Shown: positions 18,156-25,333 of the stretch, in pieces
How positions within the stretch are numbered: position 1 is the stretch's first letter
How the letters are laid out: every line of letters begins with the position of its first letter
Source: DASSBQ01 sp040981125
GTDB lineage: Bacteria; Nitrospirota; Nitrospiria; Nitrospirales; Nitrospiraceae
Assembly: GCA_040981125.1 (NCBI GenBank)
Contig: JANRMQ010000001.1
Span: 868,001 to 932,000, forward strand
Length of the DNA: 64,000 bases
Direction of reading: 5' to 3'
The notes under the pieces: generated by a model
Databases searched by the model: none
Told to the model about the DNA's origin: nothing
Seen by the model: only the letters and a program-made list of their open reading frames with translations
Position numbers and translations under genes: made by a program

Positions 18156-19252
18156 AACAATCGCCTCTGTACGAGCGCCATACCTCCCTCGGCGCGACGT
18201 TTGAAGAGCAAGCCGGCTGGTCTGTGCCGGTCCATTATGGCGATCCCCTCGCTGAACATACAGCGGTCCGCCGGCAAGCCGGCATCGCCGATCTGTCGCA
18301 CCGGGGAAAGCTTCGTGTGACCGGGGACGATCGAATCAAATGGCTCCAAAGCGTCATCAGCAACGACATCCTGCCGTTGAAGCCTGGTCAGGGCCGCTAT
18401 AGCAGCTTTCTCAGCCACAAGGGGAAAATGCTCGCCTATTTCCGGGTGTATATCCAGCCGGACCATGTGGTGGTGGAGGATGTCGGCGACGTCGGCGACG
18501 CGACCTTTCTGGCGCTCCGGAAGTTTCTTCTGTACGGCACCAAAGCGAAACTGGATAATTGCGGGGAGAGCTGGGGCTTGGTCCTGGTAAGCGGTCCGCA
18601 GGCGGCGGCGATTCTAGGAGCGGCTTTTGGCTGCGATCCGTCCACGCTCAGCCTGCTGGAATTTCTGACGGCCGACATTGCCGGCAAACCGGCGATGATC
18701 ATCCGAACGGAAGAGACGGGCGAAGAAGATTTCGAGGTTCTGCTGCCGGCGGACGCCGTTGCGGCTGCCTGGGATCAGGTGATGCAAGCGGGGCAGGCGC
18801 ATGGAATCAGACCCTTCGGCAAACAGGCGCGGGAGGCGCTGCGCATGGAAGCAGGGCTTCCCCAGGCCGGACCCGATCTCAATGAAGAAATCGTGCCACC
18901 CGAAGCCAACCTTGAAGGCAAAGCCTTCAGCCTGTCCAAGGGCTGCTATCCGGGGCAGGAGGTCGTGGCGAGGATGGACACCTATGGGAGCGTGCGGCGA
19001 CGGCTGGTGGGGCTGATGATCGACGCCGCCGTCATTCCACCACGCGGAGCGAAGCTCTTCAGCGGGGATCGAGAGGTGGGATGGGTCAGCAGCGCTGTGC
19101 AATCCCCGCAACTGCGATCCGCCATCGCCTTCGGATTTCCGTTACGCGATTTTTCGAAACCCGGCACGGCCCTCACCATCGACATCGACGGATCGCGCCA
19201 TCAGGCAACGGTGCACGCCCTCCCGTTCTACTCCCGCACTACAGCAAGCTGA
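18152..19252 (+). CDS. ygfZ: YgfZ/GcvT-fold folate-binding protein
   Basis: 366 aa with the aminomethyltransferase (GcvT) fold and the YgfZ signature KGCYPGQE at 263-270. YgfZ (IBA57 in eukaryotes) uses folate to help assemble or repair certain [4Fe-4S] enzymes. ThiC is an Fe-S protein, and YgfZ deficiency is known to affect such enzymes, so placement at the end of the thiamin operon makes biological sense, though this link is inference. The start overlaps the preceding stop by 4 bases; AGGAGG lies 13 bases upstream. Gcv-system partners are absent. Confidence 0.92.
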   Translation: MKQSPLYERHTSLGATFEEQAGWSVPVHYGDPLAEHTAVRRQAGIADLSHRGKLRVTGDDRIKWLQSVISNDILPLKPGQGRYSSFLSHKGKMLAYFRVYIQPDHVVVEDVGDVGDATFLALRKFLLYGTKAKLDNCGESWGLVLVSGPQAAAILGAAFGCDPSTLSLLEFLTADIAGKPAMIIRTEETGEEDFEVLLPADAVAAAWDQVMQAGQAHGIRPFGKQAREALRMEAGLPQAGPDLNEEIVPPEANLEGKAFSLSKGCYPGQEVVARMDTYGSVRRRLVGLMIDAAVIPPRGAKLFSGDREVGWVSSAVQSPQLRSAIAFGFPLRDFSKPGTALTIDIDGSRHQATVHALPFYSRTTAS

Positions 19253-19342
19253 GAAAGTCTCTATTTCACCCACCCAACCCGGGTGGATTTACTTTACCCA
19301 CCCGCTCACCGATTGCCGTGCAATCGATAAACGCGGGACGCA

Positions 19343-19389
19343 CCTCGCCGCAGGCGGCGTTCTCGCACCGCTCAAGTCCTCGACGTACG
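19343..19389 (-). repeat. Palindromic interspersed repeat (copy B)
   Basis: On the minus strand the core reads gtacgtcgagg..ttgagcggtgcgagaacg, which lines up with 16272-16311 of copy A at most positions. Only the second half of the hairpin is well preserved. It resembles recurrent intergenic repeats I recall from Nitrospira genomes, which is knowledge-based rather than tested here. Confidence 0.5.
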
Positions 19390-19470
19390 ACCCGGGAAAA
19401 GAGCCCGTCTCGGCGGGCTCGGGGCGGGCCGGGTAAGAATGAGTACGCTTCGCCTTCAAGACACTGCAGG

Positions 19471-19495
19471 CTCACCGACTCGCCGGCGTGCACAA
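19471..19495 (+). repeat. CTCACCG-CTCG-CGGCGTG repeat, copy 1
   Basis: 25-base unit matching 28059-28083 at 22 of 25 positions; its first 12 bases recur exactly or nearly at 19516-19527 (CTCACCGTCTCG). Second dispersed repeat family of the window, found in gene-free tracts. Confidence 0.5.
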
Positions 19496-19626
19496 GGATT
19501 CCAAGACACCGGGCGCTCACCGTCTCGCGCCCATGCGCAAACACTGACGATCCTTGTTCGTCGTCTCGCGCACCTCATTATTCTTCGCGTCGTGCACCTC
19601 GCTGCGGCCTTGCCGGACGGTCCTGC

Positions 19627-20112
19627 CTACTTAGCTTCCGGATTCCTGACCGACGCCACCGCGGTCGCAAATCCCAGCAGGCTCCGACGCTCGTCTTCAT
19701 CAAGCGCGAGCAGAAGATGCGTCTCCTCACCGTGCATGAGGCGGAGACTGAGGAACGGCTCCTCACGGCGCTTTTCCCGGTTGTCCCAGACCGCATCGAT
19801 GACCTGGACCTTATCAAGTTGCGCGATGGACACGACATCGTACCGAAAATACTGATCGCCGAGGACGACATCGAACACGACGTTCCCGGCCGTCAACAGC
19901 ACAAGATTCAACCGGCCTTGATCTTCGTAGCCTTCGGGCAAGAACTTATTCACATGGCAGCGCGCCACCTTGCGGTCACCCAGCGCCGACCGAAATTTTT
20001 CCTTCAAGGCGTCGTAATCGATCTGCAATGCCCGTTCGTCCGGCCCGGTCGCCGCGACCGCCGCCTCCCTCGCCTTTTCGTATACATCATCCGCCGACAT
20101 CAAGCCCGCCAT
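19627..20112 (-). CDS. Conserved hypothetical protein
   Basis: 161 aa cytoplasmic protein, acidic with mixed alpha/beta predicted character. I do not recognise a family. Start at 20112 (MAGLMSADDVYEK) has an AAGGAG box; the frame runs on to 20271 but that part overlaps the next gene in another frame and looks non-coding. The sequence has a DQYFRYDVVSIAQLDKVQVI segment and ends in a helical LLGFATAVASVRNPE, reminiscent of small lipid- or PH-like domains, but this is weak. Its 5' end lies 41 bases from the stop of the membrane protein upstream, so the two may be cotranscribed. Confidence 0.7.
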   Translation of the reverse strand: MAGLMSADDVYEKAREAAVAATGPDERALQIDYDALKEKFRSALGDRKVARCHVNKFLPEGYEDQGRLNLVLLTAGNVVFDVVLGDQYFRYDVVSIAQLDKVQVIDAVWDNREKRREEPFLSLRLMHGEETHLLLALDEDERRSLLGFATAVASVRNPEAK

Positions 20113-20152
20113 GGTGCCTTCTCCTTCTCGATCATGCCGTTTGAAAACGATG

Positions 20153-20404
20153 TCAGCCCGTTGCGCGAGGCGAGTGCCTCGCCTTCCAGGCCCGCACAAC
20201 TCCGACGATTCCCAAACCCGCCCACGCGAATTCCAACAGGATGAAACCGACCTGCCGCTCAGCCACGGCAACGATTCCCAGCAAGAGAGACCCGGCGATG
20301 TTCAACGCCAGATATCCCGCATCCAGTTCCCGCCAGATACCGTTTTGAATCAAGCCGTACGCGGCTAAAACCATCAGCGCGCCCAAGACCGACAGGACCT
20401 GCAT
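20153..20404 (-). CDS. Small membrane protein (CBU_0592-like)
   Basis: 83 aa from the ATG at 20404, with two to three hydrophobic helices (VLSVLGALMVLAAYGLIQNG, LALNIAGSLLLGIVAVAERQ and a third around EFAWAGLGIVGVVRA). The pattern, with LNIAGS and a FxxLEFxW segment, resembles the CBU_0592 family of small bacterial membrane proteins of unknown function. A longer frame starts at 20491, but its extra 29 residues are not conserved in character. It lies between the hypothetical gene and the PhoD-like gene on the same strand. Confidence 0.7.
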   Translation of the reverse strand: MQVLSVLGALMVLAAYGLIQNGIWRELDAGYLALNIAGSLLLGIVAVAERQVGFILLEFAWAGLGIVGVVRAWKARHSPRATG

Positions 20405-20514
20405 GATCACGATAATTTTCCAAACTATGAAGAGCGCGCCGGCGAAGCGGGCTGACGCGGTACGGTAACTGGCGTACCGAGAGGATTGCAAGGGGATTTT
20501 CGACCAGCCGCGCG

Positions 20515-22011
20515 TTACCGGGCCTCCAGGTGATGCGCGAAGCGCCGGCGCCCGGTCTCATCGACAATGGCGACATCAAAACTCACCTCGTCGGCCCGAA
20601 TCGTCCCAAAATTTCGATAGCCGCCCTCCTGAACGAGCGTTCGGATCTGAAACGGACTTCGCGGCGGCACCATGCGGCCGCTTGCGGCGGACAGGGGCCC
20701 CGCGACGAACTCATGAAAATCGGGCGTTCCGTCGCCGTCAACGTCGTATATATTCGCCTCGACGAAATGGACATCCGCCGCCAGCCAGACCACATTGCGC
20801 ACCTTCTGGGAAACAATCCATTCGGCGATGCGCTTCAATTCCGTTTCAAATCCGGTTCCATCCGTTCCATTGGCCCACCCGTCATTACCCGGCGTATGAA
20901 GCGGCCCTGGTTTGGGCACCGATAACGGCACGCTCGACGCAATGACTTTCCACACGGCGGTAGAGCGCTGCAGGCCGTCGAGCAACCAGGCCAATTGTTC
21001 CTTTCCCAACATGGTCTTATCCGGTCCGTCGGGATCGCCGTTCCGGCTCCGATATTGTCGCGTATCGAGGATAAACACCTCGAGGACGGCGCCCGCGCTT
21101 ACCCGGCGATACAACCGGTGCGGATCAACCGGATCGCGGCCAATCGGCCAATATTCAAACAGCGCTTGTCGAGCCACCGGCATTTTCTCCTCAAATGGGC
21201 CGGAAAAGTTGTTGCGGACTTCATGATCATCCCAGACGACAAAGACAGGGACGGAGGCCAGAAACCGCTGAAGCGCCGATGAGGCGCGTTGATACCGGTG
21301 TTTGGCTCGATAATTTTCCAGCGTCACGGCCGCAAAGTCGCTTCCCGGAGCGTTGGGGGGCGCGGAACATCGCTCGTCCGCATAGACCGTGTCGCCCAGC
21401 AGCAAGAAAAATTCCATCGGAAACCGACGGAGGACGTCGAAAATGGGATAGCCGGCGGCCATGTCCCGGCATTGCGCTTGACCTCCCACATCGGCGCTCC
21501 AACCAAAATGGATGGGTTCGCGGGCGGAGGAATCAGGCAGGGTCATGAACCGCCCGGTTAGCTCATCGGCCCTCGTTTCGGTTCCGGAAGAAGCGGCAGC
21601 TTGGCCTGAGAGCGGCGCCGCCGTCATTCGAAAGGCATAGGGCGTCGAAGAGCGCAATTCATCCAGGCCAATCGTGAGGGTAAAGTCCTGACTCGCAGTC
21701 GTCTCGTGGGTCGCGGTCGATCGGGGACCTGATGAGTGGACAGCCTGTAACCCGGCTTCCGATTCCGGTCCTACCGGCCAATAACTCACGGTGATTGTGG
21801 CCGGTCCGTCGGTTCTGACCCAGAGCATCGCCGAATGACTGGACACGTCCCCCACGGCAATTCCTTGAGCCAAGAGCGAGTGAGCCGGTGTTTGAGCTTC
21901 AGCAAAGGGACTGCCGGACGGAAGACCGGGCAAATGTGACTCCGAGCAACCGAGCCACATCATGGCCGGTCCGAGGAGGATCACGGCAAGCCGGCGGGGA
22001 ACGATCCGCAT
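20515..22011 (-). CDS. PhoD-type alkaline phosphatase/phosphodiesterase lipoprotein
   Basis: 498 aa. N-terminal signal with a Cys22 lipobox-like site (MWLGCSES). Residues about 45-150 form the PhoD N-terminal beta-sandwich (GIAVGDVSSHSAMLWVRT), followed by a calcineurin-like metallophosphatase: FGWSADVGG, LLLGDTVYADERC, VVWDDHEVRNN and LAADVHFVEANI supply the metal-binding Asp, Asn and His residues. PhoD enzymes hydrolyse phosphodiesters and monoesters such as wall teichoic acids or phospholipids outside the cytoplasm. No Pho box or phosphate transport genes are adjacent. 104 bases separate it from the next gene downstream. Confidence 0.9.
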   Translation of the reverse strand: MRIVPRRLAVILLGPAMMWLGCSESHLPGLPSGSPFAEAQTPAHSLLAQGIAVGDVSSHSAMLWVRTDGPATITVSYWPVGPESEAGLQAVHSSGPRSTATHETTASQDFTLTIGLDELRSSTPYAFRMTAAPLSGQAAASSGTETRADELTGRFMTLPDSSAREPIHFGWSADVGGQAQCRDMAAGYPIFDVLRRFPMEFFLLLGDTVYADERCSAPPNAPGSDFAAVTLENYRAKHRYQRASSALQRFLASVPVFVVWDDHEVRNNFSGPFEEKMPVARQALFEYWPIGRDPVDPHRLYRRVSAGAVLEVFILDTRQYRSRNGDPDGPDKTMLGKEQLAWLLDGLQRSTAVWKVIASSVPLSVPKPGPLHTPGNDGWANGTDGTGFETELKRIAEWIVSQKVRNVVWLAADVHFVEANIYDVDGDGTPDFHEFVAGPLSAASGRMVPPRSPFQIRTLVQEGGYRNFGTIRADEVSFDVAIVDETGRRRFAHHLEAR

Positions 22012-22120
22012 GCTATTGGAGATAACGGAATCGCTTCAGTCGCGTCAAGCGCTGTGGTCGCGGGCCAGTTTGCCATCTGAAGCATTGAAGTCTGTCATTT
22101 GCCCTTGATATGAATGGATA

Positions 22121-22134
22121 CCCGCCTTCGCGGG
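22121..22134. repeat. Short REP-like palindrome
   Basis: CCCGC-CTTC-GCGGG within the wider ggata..gggcatga context, a form of the small extragenic palindromes seen in many GC-rich genomes. It lies in the 256-base gap (22012-22267) between divergent genes, where I see nothing else. Confidence 0.35.
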
Positions 22135-22267
22135 CATGATGCAAAAGGAAAGTGCCCCACTACTTAGTGCTGTGAGGCGCGTTGCATTCCGAACAAATGA
22201 TGCGGCATACTGGACGTTGCGACAACTATATGCGGGATCAATTTATCGTCCCGGGGAGTGCGAGAGG

Positions 22268-22507
22268 ATGAGCGACCAAGGCTGTATGATCGGCGGCTGC
22301 CAGGCGAAAGTCTATGCTCCGGCCGGCACCCAATCGGTATGCAAAGAGCATTTCATGGGCTTCCTCAATTGGCGTCGGCGGCGGGGACCGCAAATGTTCA
22401 TGAAATACGCCGGCATGGCCATGGACCAACGGGACGCGGTCGCGGCCGAATGGCAGAAGACCGTCCGAATAGAGGAAATACCGAGCGCCCTACCGGGCAA
22501 GCGCTAA
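22268..22507 (+). CDS. Small Cys-rich hypothetical protein
   Basis: 79 aa from the ATG at 22268 (GGGGAG nine bases upstream). The N-terminal half has a C-x4-C (QGCMIGGCQ) and, 16 residues on, a CxxH (VCKEHF), which together could bind zinc; the rest is a basic RRRR stretch and a helical acidic tail. I do not recognise the family. The frame extends to 22136 but the upstream 44 codons have no conserved character. Convergent with the LuxR-type gene downstream. Confidence 0.6.
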   Translation: MSDQGCMIGGCQAKVYAPAGTQSVCKEHFMGFLNWRRRRGPQMFMKYAGMAMDQRDAVAAEWQKTVRIEEIPSALPGKR

Positions 22508-22551
22508 TCTAGAGCGCTCTTGCCCGATGGTTTTCGTTCCCCGCCTGGGCG

Positions 22552-22580
22552 CAGTCCATTGCCGGTCAGGCAATGGACTG
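22552..22580. other. 12-bp hairpin enclosing the LuxR stop codon
   Basis: Perfect arms 22552-22563 (CAGTCCATTGCC) and 22569-22580 with a 5-base loop holding the UGA of the minus-strand LuxR-type gene. It also lies just after the convergent plus-strand gene. No T-tract on either side, so terminator or mRNA 3' stabiliser are both possible. Confidence 0.55.
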
Positions 22581-22913
22581 ATCGACGACATCGAGCGCGC
22601 CCCTCGGTTCACCGACCAATGAGATTTGCAGCAATCCCGCCTCAAATGCCGCCTTGACCAATTGCGCGGTGTTCGAAGCGCGCAATTTTTTCATCATGTT
22701 GGCGCGATGCGCCTCGGCCGTTTTGATGCTGATATTGAGCTGTTCTGCAATCAATCGGCTGGTGTTGCCGTCCCACACCAATTGAAGAATTTGCCTCTCG
22801 CGCGGCGTCAAATCTTCAGGCCGGCGCGCGCGCCGCTCGACTGCCGGTTGGGCCAAAATGGCCTGCGGTCCATCCATTTTTCCATTCTTTACCGCGGGTA
22901 GTTCCTTCAACAT
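22566..22913 (-). CDS. LuxR-type HTH protein without receiver (module 1)
   Basis: 115 aa. Residues 33-98 are a GerE/LuxR four-helix DNA-binding domain: LTPRERQILQLVWDGNTSR, then SIKTAEAHRANMMKKL (recognition helix). There is no receiver or ligand domain; the first 30 residues are a short, unconserved extension. AAAGGAG precedes the ATG. It follows a small partner gene on the same strand with a 54-base gap. A clear paralogue with the same gene order lies at 28656-28967. Stand-alone LuxR HTH proteins generally act as transcription factors; the target is unknown. Confidence 0.88.
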   Translation of the reverse strand: MLKELPAVKNGKMDGPQAILAQPAVERRARRPEDLTPRERQILQLVWDGNTSRLIAEQLNISIKTAEAHRANMMKKLRASNTAQLVKAAFEAGLLQISLVGEPRGALDVVDQSIA

Positions 22914-22967
22914 AAGATTCTCCTTTCCTTGGATGACAGTAGCGGCGCCGGGCTGCTGCTGCCTTGA

Positions 22968-23204
22968 TTAGTGATCCAGAACTTGGAGCGGGCCTGACAT
23001 TTGCCACAATCGATGAAGATAGCTGAGCACCGCCATCATGACCTGCGTCCGAGACTGTTGTGAGCAGTCCTCTACATCGAACCAATCGGTATCAGCCGAC
23101 TCCCGCATGGCCAATTGCTCAAACATTCCGCCACCTGCCGGTTGAACAGACAGCAACAACTCCTCTTTGTCCGCTCCCTCGATCAGAAAGCCTTTGACCT
23201 TCAC
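22968..23204 (-). CDS. Small conserved partner protein (module 1)
   Basis: 78 aa from the GTG at 23204, chosen because AAAAGGAG lies six bases upstream and because the resulting N-terminus (VKVKGFLIEG) matches that of its paralogue (MTVKGFLLQN) at 28999-29244; the longer frame to 23303 has no counterpart. The paralogues share KGFL, LL..QP, F..L..RE, W.D and YL..LWQ positions. Predicted as beta-rich N-terminal half plus a C-terminal helix. I do not recognise a family. It is always followed by a receiver-less LuxR HTH gene, suggesting a dedicated partner or modulator. Confidence 0.75.
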   Translation of the reverse strand: MKVKGFLIEGADKEELLLSVQPAGGGMFEQLAMRESADTDWFDVEDCSQQSRTQVMMAVLSYLHRLWQMSGPLQVLDH

Positions 23205-23410
23205 GGAGTCTCCTTTTCTTCGGATCGTCACACGAATTGATCCGACGCCAGACTGTTGTAGACAGCGCCGCCTGCTCGGGACCTCTTCCAACGGCCTTTC
23301 CACTACGAATGAAGCGTAATCAAGTTATATGCCAACGAGACAATTATGAAATATTCACATTATTTCAATTGGTTGAACGGATGGACGACCATCGTGAGCG
23401 ATGCCGAGTT

Positions 23411-23452
23411 GTGCCACATGCCCAGGTGCCTGTGCCACCTGCCCATGGTGCC
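23411..23452 (-). promoter_or_regulatory. TGGCAC-rich tract upstream of module 1
   Basis: On the minus strand two TGGCAC (complements of 23411-23416 and 23432-23437) and two GGCACC (23425-23430, 23447-23452) recur within 42 bases, about 210 bases before the small gene. The similar tract before module 2 suggests a shared regulator. An AT-rich, promoter-like stretch lies closer to the gene (23335-23370). Confidence 0.4.
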
Positions 23453-23548
23453 GCTAGATTCTAGAAATGGAAACCGATCCGGCCGCGGTCGCGGACCGAT
23501 CTGCTGAAGCGCGAGAGGGAGGCAAGGAAGCAGAGGGTGGTTATCCGG

Positions 23549-23944
23549 CTAATCAGTGCATTGGCAGCCGTCCAGAGACCGGCTTGCAATGTAAGTGAGG
23601 TTGTTGGAGTACCTCGCGAATCCCTTTTGACGGCCATAGAGCCGCAGGAGGCATTCCGAACGTGTGTGCTGAACGAAAAAACTATAGTCGGCTCCGGAGG
23701 GAGAAGACACACCGAACGGCCGAGGACCCAAGGCGCCGGTCGCCAAGACGGTGGTGGTGTTTACAGCCAGCCGCTCGGCGATATCAGGCTTTTCGCCTTG
23801 CTCCAGCAAAACCGAGTTGAGTTGATCCCGCACCGTGCTTTTGCACGCCGGATCATCCAGAGTGGTGACCTGCGCAACGGTCGCGCACCCTGTGACCGCC
23901 GCCAGCATCGCCGTTACGCCGCCTGCTAAGATGAACTCTCTCAT
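23549..23944 (-). CDS. Hypothetical lipoprotein
   Basis: 131 aa. Signal peptide with lipobox VTGC (Cys20) predicts a lipid-anchored envelope protein. The mature part has five further Cys (including the terminal CQC) that could form disulfides, and a central Thr/Val-rich helix (RLAVNTTTVLATGALG). I recognise no domain. 604 bases downstream on the same strand nothing else is linked; the gap to module 1 (23205-23548) carries its TGGCAC tract. The gap to the CGNR gene upstream is 131 bases. Confidence 0.68.
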   Translation of the reverse strand: MREFILAGGVTAMLAAVTGCATVAQVTTLDDPACKSTVRDQLNSVLLEQGEKPDIAERLAVNTTTVLATGALGPRPFGVSSPSGADYSFFVQHTRSECLLRLYGRQKGFARYSNNLTYIASRSLDGCQCTD

Positions 23945-24075
23945 CGCCTGCCTCCGGCGCAGCCGATGATACCGCGCCTGTACTTCTCATGCTGAGAGCT
24001 TGCATCATGCGGCAGGACGGTAGCCGGACGGAGATGAAATGTCAATGAAGCGGTCATCACGATATCCCCGATGAC

Positions 24076-24705
24076 TTACTTGATATCCAAGGTTCTCAGG
24101 CGGCGATAGTGGGCCGCCGCCTTCATTCGATTTCCACACGCGCTCATGCTGCACCAGCGACGGCTATGGTTTTTGGTCGTGTCGTAGAAGAACAAGACGC
24201 AGGCTACGTTTTCACACTTTTTGATGAGAGAAGGGTCTCCATAAGCCAGAAGATCGCAGGCCGATTCGGCGACAGGCCACAAGAGATGGATCGGCTCTCT
24301 GAAATCGCTCTGGAATCGTTTTTCAAAGCCGCCCTTCACACGCCTGAGTTGTCCGCGCCCGACGTGGTGCTGAAGCAACTCATTAATCTGATCGACCACG
24401 GTTTGCGGCACCGCCTTACCCTCAACGACTCTCTCTACCATGTGGCGTAACGCCGCCCTGAATGCCCGTGCCCGCTCAATCACTCTTGCAGTTTCACGAT
24501 CCTTACCCCAGCTCCTGATCATTGTTTTCGACCGCTCCGTGTCGAGAACTCGGCTCTGAGCCAACCAACCAGCGAGATCATCAAAGCGGCTCAAAAGATC
24601 CACCGGCCGCCCGTTCTGGACGATGAGTGTATTAACGAAATCCAAACATAAGTAATTGCCAATTAAGATGAATGTGTCGCCTTTTGGTTCATCCGATATC
24701 GCCAT
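24076..24705 (-). CDS. CGNR zinc-finger (ABATE) transcriptional regulator
   Basis: 209 aa. The N-terminal ABATE domain (about 1-155, opening with GNYLCLDFVNT) is a predicted ligand sensor; residues about 165-205 form the CGNR zinc finger with CENVACVLFF, then SRRWCSMSACGNRMKAAAHY. Such proteins are single-component regulators, often next to detoxification genes. It diverges from a VOC/flavin-oxidase operon across a 134-base region that holds three copies of TAACCGTTAAA around a promoter, which are its likely binding sites. Auto-regulation is therefore probable. Confidence 0.9.
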   Translation of the reverse strand: MAISDEPKGDTFILIGNYLCLDFVNTLIVQNGRPVDLLSRFDDLAGWLAQSRVLDTERSKTMIRSWGKDRETARVIERARAFRAALRHMVERVVEGKAVPQTVVDQINELLQHHVGRGQLRRVKGGFEKRFQSDFREPIHLLWPVAESACDLLAYGDPSLIKKCENVACVLFFYDTTKNHSRRWCSMSACGNRMKAAAHYRRLRTLDIK

Positions 24706-24735
24706 CCCATCTCTCTCCTTCCCAGCACCAAGGCA

Positions 24736-24807
24736 TAACCGTTAAAATGGCCATTGACAGGTTAGCCCTCCGAGAGTATAACCGTCAAACATACACTTTA
24801 ACGGTTA
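24736..24807. promoter_or_regulatory. Three-copy operator for the CGNR-VOC divergent region
   Basis: TAACCGTTAAA at 24736-24746, a one-mismatch copy TAACCGTCAAA at 24779-24789 and the inverted copy TTTAACGGTTA at 24797-24807. The outer pair are perfect reverse complements. The middle copy overlaps the -10 box, so binding should block transcription of the plus-strand operon. Confidence 0.65.
24754..24782 (+). promoter_or_regulatory. Predicted promoter of the VOC-flavin oxidase operon
   Basis: Consensus TTGACA (24754-24759) and TATAAC (24777-24782) with 17-base spacing, about 58 bases before the VOC gene start. The strongest sigma-70-type promoter seen in the window. Confidence 0.7.
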
Positions 24808-24839
24808 GTCTCACTACTTTTTTCAGAAAGGAGCTTCCG

Positions 24840-25301
24840 ATGACTCCTCGCAGCACGTACAATCTCACAACAGGACACGTGGGTCTGAACGTCAGTGATG
24901 TGGATCGCTCCAAACGGTTTTACCGGGAAGTGTTCGGTTTCCATGTCACGGGGGAATCTCAGGAACCAAGCCGGCGTTTCGCCTTTTTGAGCGATGGAAG
25001 CACACTCGTCCTGACCCTCTGGCAACAGGGAACCGGCCGATTTGAGAGAACCCATCCCGGCCTCCACCATCTTTCGTTTCAAGTCTCGGCCATTGAGCAA
25101 GTCAAAGAAGTTGAACAGAAGCTTCAGAGCATGAATGTGCCGTTCCTCTATGACGGCATCGTGCCCCATGCTGAAGGAACGGAATCCGGTGGAATCTTTT
25201 TCGAGGATCCGGACGGCATCAGGCTGGAGATTTATGCGCCGAGCGGCGCGGAAGATCGAACGGCTCCATCGCCGGGCGCACCCTCTTGCGGGTTCTTTTG
25301 A
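24840..25301 (+). CDS. VOC/glyoxalase-fold protein
   Basis: 153 aa from the ATG at 24840 (AGAAAGGAG box). A single vicinal-oxygen-chelate domain pair: HVGLNVSDVDRSKRFYREVFG at the start, HHLSFQV in the middle and GGIFFEDPDGIRLEIYAP at the end supply the His/Glu metal ligands expected for dioxygenases, glyoxalases or resistance proteins. Substrate cannot be inferred. It is followed 32 bases later by a flavin-oxidase-like gene; the pair diverges from a CGNR regulator, so an inducible detoxification or degradation operon is likely. Confidence 0.88.
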   Translation: MTPRSTYNLTTGHVGLNVSDVDRSKRFYREVFGFHVTGESQEPSRRFAFLSDGSTLVLTLWQQGTGRFERTHPGLHHLSFQVSAIEQVKEVEQKLQSMNVPFLYDGIVPHAEGTESGGIFFEDPDGIRLEIYAPSGAEDRTAPSPGAPSCGFF

Positions 25302-25333
25302 CCTTCAACGTTGAATGGAGAAAGGAGCTGGAG

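Larger units (their letters stand above)
19253..19626. other. Gene-free, repeat-rich intergenic tract
   Basis: 374 bases without a credible gene. It holds several small inverted repeats: CCACCC/GGGTGG near 19270, CGATTG/CAATCG (19310-19326), GAGCCCG/CGGGCTC (19401-19420), plus copy B of the palindromic repeat and two copies of a CTCACCG-CTCG element. Reading frames across it are an artefact of GC-rich repeats. It separates the plus-strand thiamin operon from convergent minus-strand genes and may include terminators. Confidence 0.6.

Noticed and set aside
19266..19626. Small frames on both strands after ygfZ
   Set aside because: They trace the palindromic repeats and have no ribosome site or conserved pattern.
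23205..23460. Sigma-54 promoter before module 1
   Set aside because: TGGCAC copies are present but the best GC element is one base off the required spacing (TGGCACAACTCGGCA), so I list only the motif tract, not a promoter.
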